Below are positions 17,841 through 24,621 of a DNA stretch of 64,000 nucleotides, piece by piece. The first letter of the stretch is position 1; each line of letters opens with the position of its first letter. Source of the DNA: Clostridia bacterium. GTDB lineage: Bacteria > Bacillota > Clostridia > Oscillospirales > Acutalibacteraceae. The position numbers were made by a program, and so were the translations under genes. The stretch spans positions 62,001 through 126,000 of the forward strand of contig JAFNVC010000010.1 of NCBI GenBank assembly GCA_017379935.1. The letters are read 5' to 3'. The notes beneath the pieces were generated by a model. The model was given only the letters and a program-made list of their open reading frames with translations. It was not told the origin of the DNA and ran no database searches.

Positions 17841-17852
17841 GTATAGTATAAT
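17824..17852 (+). promoter_or_regulatory. Promoter of the GH42 beta-galactosidase gene
   Basis: TTGATT (17824-17829), 17-nt spacer, TATAAT (17847-17852), 28 nt before the start codon. The -35 region of the opposite promoter lies inside its spacer. Confidence 0.8.
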
Positions 17853-17880
17853 ATTTTTATCTTGAAGAAGGATTGATGTT

Positions 17881-19875
17881 ATGGATAAGAAATTTTTTGA
17901 TTACATAATTCACGGCGGGGACTACAACCCTGACCAGTGGATAAACACTCCTGAAATATGGGACGAGGATATGCGGCTGATGAACCTTGCAAACGTCAAC
18001 AGCGCGACTGTCGGCATCTTTGCGTGGTCGATGCTCGAGCCCGAGGAGGGTGTATATAACTTTGAATGGCTCGACGAAATTCTCGATAAGCTTCACGCGA
18101 ACGGTAAGGACGTTATTCTCGCAACACCGTCAGGCGCGAGACCCGCGTGGCTTGCACAGAAATATCCCGAGGTGCTCCGTGTTAATGAAAACGGAATCCG
18201 CAACGAATACGGTGTGCGCCATAACCATTGTCTGACCTCACCCGTATACCGCGAAAAGGTCAGAAAAATCAACACGCTTCTTGCGGAAAGATACAAAAAT
18301 CACCCTGCCGTCAAAATGTGGCACATTTCCAACGAATACTGCGGCGAGTGCCATTGCGAGCTTTGTCAGGAGGCGTTCCGCGATTGGCTCAAGGTGCACT
18401 ACGAATCCCTCGACGAGCTTAACGAAAAATGGTGGAACGGCTTCTGGAGTCACAAAATGACCGATTGGTCACAGATAAATTCACCCAAGGACCGCGGCGA
18501 AAACCACGTTGTTGCAATGAAGCTTGCGTGGCGCCGATTTGTCTCGGACAGTCACATCTCGTTCTATGAAAACGAGATTGCACCCTTGCGCGAAATCACT
18601 CCTGACATTCCGATTACGACAAACTTTATGAGAATGTACGACGGCATCGACTATCAGGATTTTGCAAAGCATCTTGACCTCATCTCGTGGGATAATTACC
18701 CTGCGTGGGACAAGGGCGAAAATGCGGACGAAGCTCTCGAAGCCGCATTCGTTCACGATACATTCCGCTCGATGAAGGACGGTCAGCCGTTCTTCCTTAT
18801 GGAAAGCACTCCGTCGATAGTCAACTGGCACGATGTGAATAAAATCCCGAAGCCGATGAGACAGGCGCAGTCGTCGATTCAGGCGGTTGCTCACGGTGCG
18901 GACAGCGTGCAGTATTTCCAATGGCGCAAGAGCCGCGGAGGCCACGAAAAATTCCACGGTGCGGTCGTTGACCATTGCGGACACGAGAATACACGCGTTT
19001 TCCGCGAGGTGTCGAAGCTCGGCGCAGACCTTCAGAAGCTCGGCGGCGCGGTCGGCAAGGGCTATAACGGCAAGGTCGCGATTGTTTACGATTGGCAGAA
19101 TAAGTGGGCGGTTGATGTCTTCTGCGGATACAACAACACAAAGCGTAATTATCTCGCCGAGTGCCTCAAGTGGTACAGACCGTTTTACGAGCGCGGAATA
19201 GCGGTTGATATCATCCCGATGGACGGCGATTTTGCAAAATACGACCTCGTTATCGCACCGTTCCTCTATATGCTCAAGGACGGTACAATCGATCGGATTG
19301 AAGGTTATGTCAGAAACGGAGGAAAATTCGTCGGAACATATCTCATGGGTATCGTTGATAAGGACGACCTGTGCTACCTCGGCGGCTTCCCCGCAGGAAA
19401 GCTCAAGGATGTTTTCGGTCTCGAGGTCGAGGAACCGGACTCACTACCCGAGGGTATGACAAATACGGTCAGCTGCAACGGCAAAAATTATACCGTGGTC
19501 GATATCTGCGATATTCTTCATACAACGTCGGCACAGACTCTCGGCAGCTATAAGGCGGATTTCTATAAGGATACGCCTGCCGTAACGGTGAACAGCTACG
19601 GCAAGGGCAAGGCGTATTATGCCGCTTTTGCAAACGGCGGAGATTTTATGACGGATTTTATAAGGGATATCATCGCCGACCTCGACCTCGGCGCACCCGC
19701 ATTTGAAATCCCCGACGGAGTAAGCGTAAGAAAAAGAGGCGACCTCACGTTTATCCTCAACTTTGCCGACGAGGAAAGAACAGTAACCCTCGACAAAGAA
19801 TATACAAATCTTATCACCGACGAGAAAATAACAGAAATCACCCTCCCCACCTGCGGATACGCGGTGGTGGAGTAA
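17881..19875 (+). CDS. Beta-galactosidase, glycoside hydrolase family 42
   Basis: A 664-residue retaining glycosidase without a signal peptide, so it acts on galactosides taken into the cell. Residues 1-390 form the TIM barrel: FDYIIHGGDYNPDQW at the start, acid/base E152 in HISNEYCGECHCELC, nucleophile E308 in FFLMESTPS. Cysteines C117, C154, C157, C159 and C162 provide the family's zinc cluster. The beta-galactosidase trimerisation domain (about 395-600) and a small C-terminal beta domain follow. AAGGA lies 9 nt before ATG 17881. Single-gene unit with a strong terminator. The galactose released would suit galM at 11.1 kb. Confidence 0.95.
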   Translation: MDKKFFDYIIHGGDYNPDQWINTPEIWDEDMRLMNLANVNSATVGIFAWSMLEPEEGVYNFEWLDEILDKLHANGKDVILATPSGARPAWLAQKYPEVLRVNENGIRNEYGVRHNHCLTSPVYREKVRKINTLLAERYKNHPAVKMWHISNEYCGECHCELCQEAFRDWLKVHYESLDELNEKWWNGFWSHKMTDWSQINSPKDRGENHVVAMKLAWRRFVSDSHISFYENEIAPLREITPDIPITTNFMRMYDGIDYQDFAKHLDLISWDNYPAWDKGENADEALEAAFVHDTFRSMKDGQPFFLMESTPSIVNWHDVNKIPKPMRQAQSSIQAVAHGADSVQYFQWRKSRGGHEKFHGAVVDHCGHENTRVFREVSKLGADLQKLGGAVGKGYNGKVAIVYDWQNKWAVDVFCGYNNTKRNYLAECLKWYRPFYERGIAVDIIPMDGDFAKYDLVIAPFLYMLKDGTIDRIEGYVRNGGKFVGTYLMGIVDKDDLCYLGGFPAGKLKDVFGLEVEEPDSLPEGMTNTVSCNGKNYTVVDICDILHTTSAQTLGSYKADFYKDTPAVTVNSYGKGKAYYAAFANGGDFMTDFIRDIIADLDLGAPAFEIPDGVSVRKRGDLTFILNFADEERTVTLDKEYTNLITDEKITEITLPTCGYAVVE

Positions 19876-19887
19876 AAGATATAAAGA

Positions 19888-19920
19888 AAAGGGAGGATTC
19901 GTAAATCCTCCCTTTCTTGT
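19888..19920 (+). terminator. Terminator after the GH42 gene
   Basis: Twelve-bp stem AAAGGGAGGATT (19888-19899) / AATCCTCCCTTT (19904-19915), then TCTTGTT. The following base begins the copy of the tRNA-Leu 3' end. Confidence 0.9.
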
Positions 19921-20067
19921 TGGTGCAGAAGAAGGGACACGCCCGTTTCACGGGCTGCGTCCTCGGCGACCGTTGCCTTGCAACAGTACCCGCCTCGGAC
20001 TTCGGAGCTAAAAACAGTCCGCCGGACTGTTTTCTTAACGCTCCTCACCCTCTTAGGGTTCAAGTCC
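19920..20067 (-). repeat. tRNA-Leu-associated element 1 bearing a duplicate of the tRNA 3' end
   Basis: Bases 19920-19938 repeat 20111-20129, i.e. the last 18 bases of tRNA-Leu (GTCCCTTCTTCTGCACCA on the minus strand) plus one base. Reading in the tRNA direction, the element begins just after the tRNA terminator with a reversed T-arm (GGACTTGAACCCT, 20067-20055), runs through strong palindromes (AACAGTCC/GGACTGTT, CGGGTACTGTTGC/GCAACGGT and CAGCCCGT/ACGGGCGTG) and ends in the tRNA 3' duplicate. It encodes nothing convincing. The layout matches the element after tRNA-Trp at 22162-22278 and suggests a small element that targets tRNA 3' ends. Confidence 0.6.
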
Positions 20068-20072
20068 TAAAC

Positions 20073-20111
20073 AAAAAAACACCCTGACACCATAAGGTGT
20101 CAAGGTGTTTT
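20073..20111 (-). terminator. Terminator of tRNA-Leu
   Basis: Minus strand stem AACACCTTGACACC / GGTGTCAGGGTGTT with TTAT loop (one wobble), followed by seven Ts; it begins right after the tRNA CCA end. Confidence 0.9.
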
Positions 20112-20198
20112 TGGTGCAGAAGAAGGGACTTGAACCCTCACGAATTTGCATTCACTAGAACCTGAATCTAGCGCGTCTGCCGATTCCGCCACTTCTGC
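20112..20198 (-). tRNA. tRNA-Leu (anticodon CAG)
   Basis: An 87-nt class II tRNA on the minus strand from GCAGAAGTGGCGGAAT to an encoded CCA. The anticodon stem CTAGA/TCTAG encloses TTCAGGT, giving anticodon CAG. A long variable arm (TGAATGCAAATTCGT) and T-arm GGGTTCAAGTCCC are present. It has its own promoter 82 nt upstream and a terminator directly after CCA. Its last 18 bases are duplicated at 19921-19938. Confidence 0.96.
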
Positions 20199-20279
20199 AA
20201 GAAAAAACCCTCGATTTTTACACGGCGGGGTAACCGAGGCGGAGCTTACTTTTAGTTAAAAAGCTTAATCCACAAGAGA

Positions 20280-20307
20280 ATTATATCACATAACAAACAA
20301 ATGTCAA
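20280..20307 (-). promoter_or_regulatory. Promoter of tRNA-Leu
   Basis: Minus strand TTGACA (20307-20302), 16-nt spacer, TATAAT (20285-20280). Confidence 0.8.
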
Positions 20308-20382
20308 GCGAAACCACCCGAATTTTGTCCGACAAATCGGAGGTTGCAGGAATGTTTGGTAACGTAGAATATTTACAGCCAT

Positions 20383-20494
20383 CCTTGTAAGCGGAGGGTG
20401 GCACGGCGCAAGCCGTGACGGGAGGATTGTATTGATTTCCCAAAACAATCCCTCCACCACTTCGTGGTCCCCCTCCCTTTAGGCAAGGGAGGCT
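20383..20494. repeat. Long imperfect-palindrome dispersed repeat
   Basis: About 112 bp built of nested inverted repeats: GCACGGCGCAAGCCGTGAC hairpin, GGGAGGATTGT matched by ACAATCCCTCC, CCACTTCGTGG hairpin, and CTCCCTTTAGGCAAGGGAG hairpin at the right end. No reading frame. The composition and layout resemble intergenic palindromic units common in Oscillospiraceae genomes (recollection, not searched). Confidence 0.6.
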
Positions 20495-20568
20495 GGTTTT
20501 TTGCAAATTTCTATTCATCCCGACAAATTAAAATTTTGCATATCGCGGCAGAGATAACCCTTCAGACC

Positions 20569-20592
20569 GTAGGGAACGCATTGATGCGTTCC
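20569..20592. repeat. Dispersed GTAGGG-led hairpin repeat
   Basis: GTAGGGAACGCA then TTGA then TGCGTTCC: a perfect 8-bp stem (20573-20580 with 20585-20592). Confidence 0.6.
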
Positions 20593-20615
20593 GAAAACAG
20601 AGCTGAAAAAATCAG

Positions 20616-20649
20616 CAAAAATCCCGTGTTATGCAAAGCAAAACACGGG
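20616..20649 (-). terminator. Terminator of the zinc-ribbon/GtrA operon
   Basis: Minus strand CCCGTGTT (20649-20642) pairs with AACACGGG (20630-20623), then ATTTTTG. It also lies 8 nt after the GtrA stop. Confidence 0.8.
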
Positions 20650-20656
20650 GTGAGTT

Positions 20657-21103
20657 TTATTTATCCTTCTTCGCAAGGTCGTTCGTATTGATTGAATTGC
20701 GGAAGACGAAATATTTCTGATAGAGGAACTCAAGCACAAGATTACTGAGCATCACGAGCGCCTGAACAAGATATTCGTTCCAGCCGTGCTCGGTTGCAAA
20801 TGTTCCGAGGTATGACGAAACAGGTGTGAATATAAGATAGAAAACCGCAACCTTGAACATTGCGATCGGCACATTGCTTGCCGACTTGAAGGTGAAGCGG
20901 CGGTTGAGCGTGAAATTCCAGAGCACCGACAGCACGAGCGACGGCACGTTGCATGCCCAGTACGGCCATTTCGCAAAGCCGAGGAGTGCGGGCACCTCGT
21001 TGAATGCGGTGAACGATACCGCCTGAATAATTCCTGCCGAGAGTGAGAAGAGTGTGAATTTAATCACGTGCCAGAGACTTTCTTTTTGTTTCTTTTCTTC
21101 CAT
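20657..21103 (-). CDS. GtrA family small membrane protein
   Basis: A 148-residue integral membrane protein with four predicted helices. Family hallmarks are WNFTLNRRFTFKS after helix 2 and QKYFVFR after helix 4. GtrA-like proteins take part in moving lipid-linked sugars (for example undecaprenyl-phosphate glucose) across the membrane. ATG 21103 is chosen because AAGGTG lies 6 nt upstream; a GTG three codons earlier is in frame. It starts 10 nt after the stop of the zinc-ribbon protein gene and shares its promoter. The O-antigen ligase type gene at 27.9 kb would be a plausible functional neighbour in surface polysaccharide assembly. Confidence 0.85.
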   Translation of the reverse strand: MEEKKQKESLWHVIKFTLFSLSAGIIQAVSFTAFNEVPALLGFAKWPYWACNVPSLVLSVLWNFTLNRRFTFKSASNVPIAMFKVAVFYLIFTPVSSYLGTFATEHGWNEYLVQALVMLSNLVLEFLYQKYFVFRNSINTNDLAKKDK

Positions 21104-21113
21104 TTTAATCACC

Positions 21114-21782
21114 TTATTTGTTCTTTTTTATCAGCTTGATAACATATTGGAACGCCTCGAAAAGAGCAACCGCAGAGATGAAGAAGCAGGCAACGATAGC
21201 CGACCAGCGGATTGTAACCATATTGAAAAGAAGCATATCGACCGTTGCCTCGATTGCGATGAGGTAAACCGCGATTTCGACACTGACGAGCGACAGCGCG
21301 TGCAGACCCTTGAGCTTACCTGCGCTGAGCAGTGCCGCATCAACGCTTATGAATACGGCGGCGAGAATGAACAGCGGAAGTCCGACCTTATAGAACCAGA
21401 AAATATGCCCTGTCTTACCGATTATGTACGCGACGTACGACAGAACGGAGAACAGACAGATGAGCGCTGTCACGGGTGCGGGTGTAACGCGGAGAACGGG
21501 AAAAACGGAAACGATCCAAGAAACGATAAGTGCGCCGACAACGTATGTACACCAGCCGTCATTCCTGTGAAAAACAAGGTCAAGTGCGATGCAGAGCGTT
21601 GCAGGAAAAACCATAAGCGCCGTCATCACGGCGGCGTAGCCCTTTGCACCGTCGGAAGGACCCTTGAAGAAGCTGAGCTTCTTGCCCGCGGGCTGAGAGG
21701 GAGGGGCAGAGAGGTTTGAACCGCAGTTGCCGCAGAAGTTTGAATTATCGGGAATTATGCTGTTACAGTTAGGACATTGCAT
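21114..21782 (-). CDS. Zinc-ribbon membrane protein of unknown function
   Basis: A 222-residue protein with an N-terminal zinc ribbon (C3, C6, C17, C20: CPNC...CGNC), a short Pro/Ser linker, then six predicted membrane helices from about 50 to 215 and a KLIKKNK end. Such zinc-ribbon plus membrane proteins are frequent in Firmicutes and mostly unassigned. The start at 21782 is preceded by AAGGAGG with a 7-nt gap; an in-frame ATG 19 codons earlier has no site. First gene of a two-gene operon with GtrA, from the promoter at 21807-21836. Confidence 0.75.
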   Translation of the reverse strand: MQCPNCNSIIPDNSNFCGNCGSNLSAPPSQPAGKKLSFFKGPSDGAKGYAAVMTALMVFPATLCIALDLVFHRNDGWCTYVVGALIVSWIVSVFPVLRVTPAPVTALICLFSVLSYVAYIIGKTGHIFWFYKVGLPLFILAAVFISVDAALLSAGKLKGLHALSLVSVEIAVYLIAIEATVDMLLFNMVTIRWSAIVACFFISAVALFEAFQYVIKLIKKNK

Positions 21783-21806
21783 AAAACGACCTCCTTTACA
21801 ATATTT

Positions 21807-21836
21807 ATTATACATATAACGGAGTAAAAAAGTCAA
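21807..21836 (-). promoter_or_regulatory. Promoter of the zinc-ribbon/GtrA operon
   Basis: Minus strand TTGACT (21836-21831), 18-nt spacer, TATAAT (21812-21807). Confidence 0.75.
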
Positions 21837-21895
21837 CACGCAAACATGCCGTGCAGAAAGATTTAAAAATATCTTAAAAATTACTTAAAATAATA

Positions 21896-21924
21896 TTGAC
21901 AATTGCAAAATGTTTTGATAAAAT
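21896..21924 (+). promoter_or_regulatory. Promoter of the tRNA-CAU/tRNA-Trp operon
   Basis: Consensus TTGACA (21896-21901), 17-nt spacer, TAAAAT (21919-21924), 22 nt before the first tRNA. Confidence 0.85.
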
Positions 21925-21946
21925 GATTAGGCTGTTACAGCAACAA

Positions 21947-22023
21947 GGGCCATTAGCTCAGTTGGTTAGAGCAACCGGCTCATAACCGGTTGGTCCGGGG
22001 TTCGAGTCCCTGATGGCCCACCA
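21947..22023 (+). tRNA. tRNA with anticodon CAU (elongator Met, or Ile2)
   Basis: A 77-nt cloverleaf from GGGCCATTAGCTCAG to an encoded CCA. Acceptor GGGCCAT pairs with ATGGCCC. The anticodon stem ACCGG/CCGGT encloses CTCATAA. CAU could be methionine elongator or lysidine-modified isoleucine-2; the body does not have initiator features. Sequence alone does not separate the two. Confidence 0.92.
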
Positions 22024-22032
22024 GAAAAATAT

Positions 22033-22108
22033 AGGGGTATAGCTCAGTTGGTAGAGCAGCGGTCTCCAAAACCGCGTGCCGAGGGTTCAAGTCCTTCTGC
22101 CCCTGCCA
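22033..22108 (+). tRNA. tRNA-Trp (anticodon CCA)
   Basis: A 76-nt cloverleaf from AGGGGTATAGCTCAG to an encoded CCA. The anticodon stem GCGGT/ACCGC encloses CTCCAAA, giving anticodon CCA. It follows the CAU tRNA by 9 nt in one transcript and is followed by a terminator. Its 3' end, CAAGTCCTTCTGCCCC, is repeated at 22259-22274. Confidence 0.95.
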
Positions 22109-22110
22109 AA

Positions 22111-22147
22111 AAGAAACGATCACCAAAAGGTGGTCGTTTTCTTTTTT
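22111..22147 (+). terminator. Terminator of the tRNA operon
   Basis: GAAACGATCACC (22113-22124) pairs with GGTGGTCGTTTTC (22129-22141) with small mismatch, then TTTTTT. Confidence 0.88.
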
Positions 22148-22161
22148 AGTTGAGTACAAAC

Positions 22162-22278
22162 GGTTTGAATCCGAGGCACGCGGAGCGTGTCGAGGGGCGC
22201 GGGTCTCCGGTGGAGACCTCTGCGAAGCAGAAGCGCCGACCGAGCCGGCAGGCGAGACCAAGTCCTTCTGCCCCCTGC
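22162..22278 (+). repeat. tRNA-Trp-associated element 2 bearing a duplicate of the tRNA 3' end
   Basis: Begins after the tRNA terminator with GGTTTGAATCC (22162-22172), the reverse complement of a T-arm-like GGATTCAAACC. It continues with palindromes (CACGCGGAGCGTG, GTCTCCGGTGGAGAC, CTGCGAAGCAG) and ends with CAAGTCCTTCTGCCCC (22259-22274), identical to 22088-22103 in tRNA-Trp. No coding potential of its own. Same order as element 1 after tRNA-Leu: tRNA, terminator, reversed T-arm, palindromes, duplicate of the tRNA 3' end. Confidence 0.6.
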
Positions 22279-22306
22279 GGAACACAAAAATTATTTATCC
22301 GTCTTG

Positions 22307-22335
22307 TTTACTTTTTAAAACAAATCAAGTATAAT
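22307..22335 (+). promoter_or_regulatory. Promoter of the secreted phosphoesterase gene
   Basis: TTTACT (22307-22312), 17-nt spacer, TATAAT (22330-22335), 28 nt before the start codon; it lies just beyond tRNA-linked element 2. Confidence 0.7.
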
Positions 22336-22362
22336 ATCACCATAAGAGGGAGGTTTTCTATA

Positions 22363-23571
22363 ATGATGAAAATTACGAAAAAAATCATTTCATTTTTATT
22401 GGCGGTGTTTATTATGGCAGGAATTTCAGTAACAGGCTTTGCGGCTGACGGAGAAAAGGCTTTGCAGTTCGGCTCAGACGGAAAGTTCAGCATTATGCAT
22501 ATTACCGATACTCATCTTGAGGATTACAATGTCGATGATTCCGTGTGGCTCATCGCGAAGGCCTGCGATAAGGAGAAGCCCGACCTTGTGGTTGTAACGG
22601 GTGATAACGTACTCAACTGTGACGATGCCTCAAAAACCAAGGGCTATATCGACAAGCTGATGTCCGTTTTTGAGCAGAGAGGCATCCCCACGGCGATCAC
22701 CTTCGGCAATCACGATTCCGAGGTCGGCGCAATGTCCCGCGAGGCACTTATGGCATACTATAATACATATTCCTGCTCCGTTTCTGTTGATGACGGCGAG
22801 GCTCTTTCGGGCTGCGGCACATACAATCTCCCGATTATGTCCTCCGACGGCTCAAAGGTAAAGTTCAACGTCTGGATGTTTGACTCGAACGATTATGATG
22901 ACGAGGGACACTACGGCTACGTCAAGGCTGATCAGGTTGAGTGGTACAAGGCAAAGTCCGACGAGCTTACAGCTGCTAACGGCGGCGAGGTTGTTCATTC
23001 AATCGCATTCCAGCACATCATTGTTGCGGACGTTTATGAGGCTCTCAAGAAGACGGACAGAAAGCGCCTTTACTCATACAGCCATATGTATAACAAGGAT
23101 GAATATTATATGTTCGATCCTGACCGCGTGAACCACGGCACACTCACGGAAACTCCGTGCAGCGGATATTATAACGACGGTCAGTTCAGCGCAATGGTTG
23201 AAAAGGGCGATGTGCTCGGCATCTTTACGGGCCATGACCACTCGAACGCATTCGGCGTTGAATACAAGGGTATCGAAATCGGCAATACTGTCAGCTCACG
23301 CTACAACCGCGATATGTTCTCCTCGCAGTACGGCTACAGAATGTTCGAAATCGACGAGAACGATACAAGCAAGTACACAACGCGCTGTGAGCACTGGTTC
23401 GATATGCTCGACGGCGACGATGTCAAGGAGCTTCGCAAGTCGGGCGACGATTACGGCTACAAGCTCGCACTCGACGTCAACTTCAGAGGCTTCTTCAAGA
23501 AGCTCGGTATGAAGCTCGGCGTAGCGATCACTACACTCTTCTCGGGCAGACAGATTTCTTATCCCGATTGA
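22363..23571 (+). CDS. Secreted calcineurin-like metallophosphoesterase
   Basis: A 402-residue exported enzyme. The signal peptide spans 1-28 (KKIISFLLAVF core, ending GFAAD). Motifs in order: D49 and H51 in ITDTHLED, VTGDNV near 80, FGNHDSE near 120, FQHIIV near 220, and FTGHDHSN near 290, a full dinuclear metal site. It would hydrolyse a phosphate ester outside the cell; purple acid phosphatase-like members share this arrangement. ATG 22363 (a second ATG follows directly) is preceded by GGGAGG with a 9-nt gap. A much longer in-frame extension upstream runs through tRNA-linked repeat DNA and is not real. The C-terminal end has a short amphipathic stretch (RGFFKKLGMKLGVAI). Confidence 0.85.
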   Translation: MMKITKKIISFLLAVFIMAGISVTGFAADGEKALQFGSDGKFSIMHITDTHLEDYNVDDSVWLIAKACDKEKPDLVVVTGDNVLNCDDASKTKGYIDKLMSVFEQRGIPTAITFGNHDSEVGAMSREALMAYYNTYSCSVSVDDGEALSGCGTYNLPIMSSDGSKVKFNVWMFDSNDYDDEGHYGYVKADQVEWYKAKSDELTAANGGEVVHSIAFQHIIVADVYEALKKTDRKRLYSYSHMYNKDEYYMFDPDRVNHGTLTETPCSGYYNDGQFSAMVEKGDVLGIFTGHDHSNAFGVEYKGIEIGNTVSSRYNRDMFSSQYGYRMFEIDENDTSKYTTRCEHWFDMLDGDDVKELRKSGDDYGYKLALDVNFRGFFKKLGMKLGVAITTLFSGRQISYPD

Positions 23572-23587
23572 TAAAAACAGCTTCCGG

Positions 23588-23626
23588 GCAGTCAATGTTC
23601 TGCATTGACTGCTTCTTTCTTTTTTA
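23588..23626 (+). terminator. Terminator after the secreted phosphoesterase
   Basis: Perfect 10-bp stem GCAGTCAATG (23588-23597) / CATTGACTGC (23603-23612), then a T-rich run to 23625. The descending arm contains the TTGACT -35 box of the next gene. Confidence 0.9.
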
Positions 23627-23633
23627 GTATAAT
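23605..23633 (+). promoter_or_regulatory. GH16 gene promoter embedded in the preceding terminator
   Basis: TTGACT (23605-23610), 17-nt spacer made of the terminator T run, TATAAT (23628-23633), 25 nt before the start codon. Confidence 0.75.
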
Positions 23634-23658
23634 AAAGCTATTAAAGGAGGTTTTTCCT

Positions 23659-24561
23659 ATGATGACAAAGCTTATAAGTATTCTTGTTTCAATTCTGATG
23701 TTTTTTTCTCCCGAGCTTCCCGCTTTTCTCGACCTTCCCGCAATTGCGAAGGGTCAGGCTCTCAATCTCGACGAGCGCTTCGAGCTTGTCTGGGAGGATG
23801 AGTTTACGGGAACGGAGCTTGATAAAACAAAGTGGGACGATAATCAGTCTGTCGATACCCTGCACTGGGGTCCCATCCGCAAGGGCGGCTACTGGCACAA
23901 GGATATGATTGACGTGCGCGACGGCAATCTCGTCATTTCCACGGAATACAAATCAACTCCGCTCGAGGGTCCGACCTTCGGCTCGCCCGATACCTACGGC
24001 GAGGGCTATTACACGGGAATGATTGCGACCGCGGGCAAGCACGAATTCAAGTACGGCTATTTTGAGTGCCGTGCGATTCTGCCGAAGGCTACGGGAATGT
24101 GGTCTGCCTTCTGGATGATGAACGGCGGTGTATACGAGGTCAATAATTCGGGTGAGGACGGCACGGAGATTGATGTCTTTGAATCAATGTTCTATAAGGA
24201 CGCGTGGTGGGGCGCAGGCGACTGTGTTCAGACGGGCATCCACTATGACGGCTACGGCGAGGGACACACGGGTGTCGGACTCGGCAAGTATTTTGCAAAC
24301 AATCCGTACGAGGAGTACAACACCTACGGCGTTGAATGGAACGAGAATGAATATATTTTCTACATCAACGGCATTGAAACTGCAAGAACATCGGCGGGCG
24401 GTGTCAGCAAGAATCCCGAATATCTTATCCTTTCGTGCGAGGTTGCGGGCGAAAACGGCATTGCTTATGCTGACCGCCACGGCGTAGGTCCGATTGATAT
24501 TGAGCCCGGCGAGCGTGCAGATTTCATCGTCGATTACGTAAGGGTTTATCAGTATAAATAA
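23659..24561 (+). CDS. Secreted glycoside hydrolase family 16 (beta-glucanase type)
   Basis: A 300-residue retaining endo-glycosidase with a beta-jelly-roll fold, acting on beta-1,3 or mixed-linkage glucans or similar polymers. The catalytic motif is E170-I-D172-V-F-E175 (TEIDVFES), in the non-bulged spacing used by several GH16 subgroups. FELVWEDEFTGTELDKTKW near 41-59 is the typical domain start and DYVRVYQYK the typical end. The N-terminal hydrophobic segment (KLISILVSILMFF) would export it but lacks an obvious AxA cleavage site. AAGGAGG lies 9 nt before ATG 23659. Its -35 box sits in the upstream terminator stem. Confidence 0.92.
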   Translation: MMTKLISILVSILMFFSPELPAFLDLPAIAKGQALNLDERFELVWEDEFTGTELDKTKWDDNQSVDTLHWGPIRKGGYWHKDMIDVRDGNLVISTEYKSTPLEGPTFGSPDTYGEGYYTGMIATAGKHEFKYGYFECRAILPKATGMWSAFWMMNGGVYEVNNSGEDGTEIDVFESMFYKDAWWGAGDCVQTGIHYDGYGEGHTGVGLGKYFANNPYEEYNTYGVEWNENEYIFYINGIETARTSAGGVSKNPEYLILSCEVAGENGIAYADRHGVGPIDIEPGERADFIVDYVRVYQYK

Positions 24562-24569
24562 AAACGACA

Positions 24570-24612
24570 GAAAAAACGGAGGCGATTCGCGTGAATCGTC
24601 TCCGTAAATTTT
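24570..24612. terminator. Bidirectional terminator between GH16 and the converging gene
   Basis: Thirteen-bp stem ACGGAGGCGATTC (24576-24588) / GAATCGTCTCCGT (24593-24605) with one wobble; A run on the left and T run on the right. Confidence 0.88.
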
Positions 24613-24621
24613 TGTTAAATG

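Noticed and set aside
19920-19938. A second tRNA-Leu or tRNA pseudogene
   Set aside because: Only the last 18 bases of the tRNA are present; there is no D-arm or anticodon arm, so it is annotated as part of a repeat element.
19617-20063. Minus-strand frame of 148 codons over the GH42 end and element 1
   Set aside because: It crosses a terminator and repeat DNA, has no ribosome site, and lies opposite a well-supported gene.
21980-22285. Minus-strand reading frame of about 100 codons across both tRNAs
   Set aside because: It is the antisense of tRNA-CAU, tRNA-Trp and element 2; the encoded peptide has the familiar antisense-tRNA pattern (QKDLNPRHAV, ALPTELYP) and no ribosome site.
22150-22362. 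Extended N-terminus of the secreted phosphoesterase
   Set aside because: The extension is translated tRNA-linked repeat DNA and includes the promoter; the start at 22363 has the ribosome site and a proper signal peptide.
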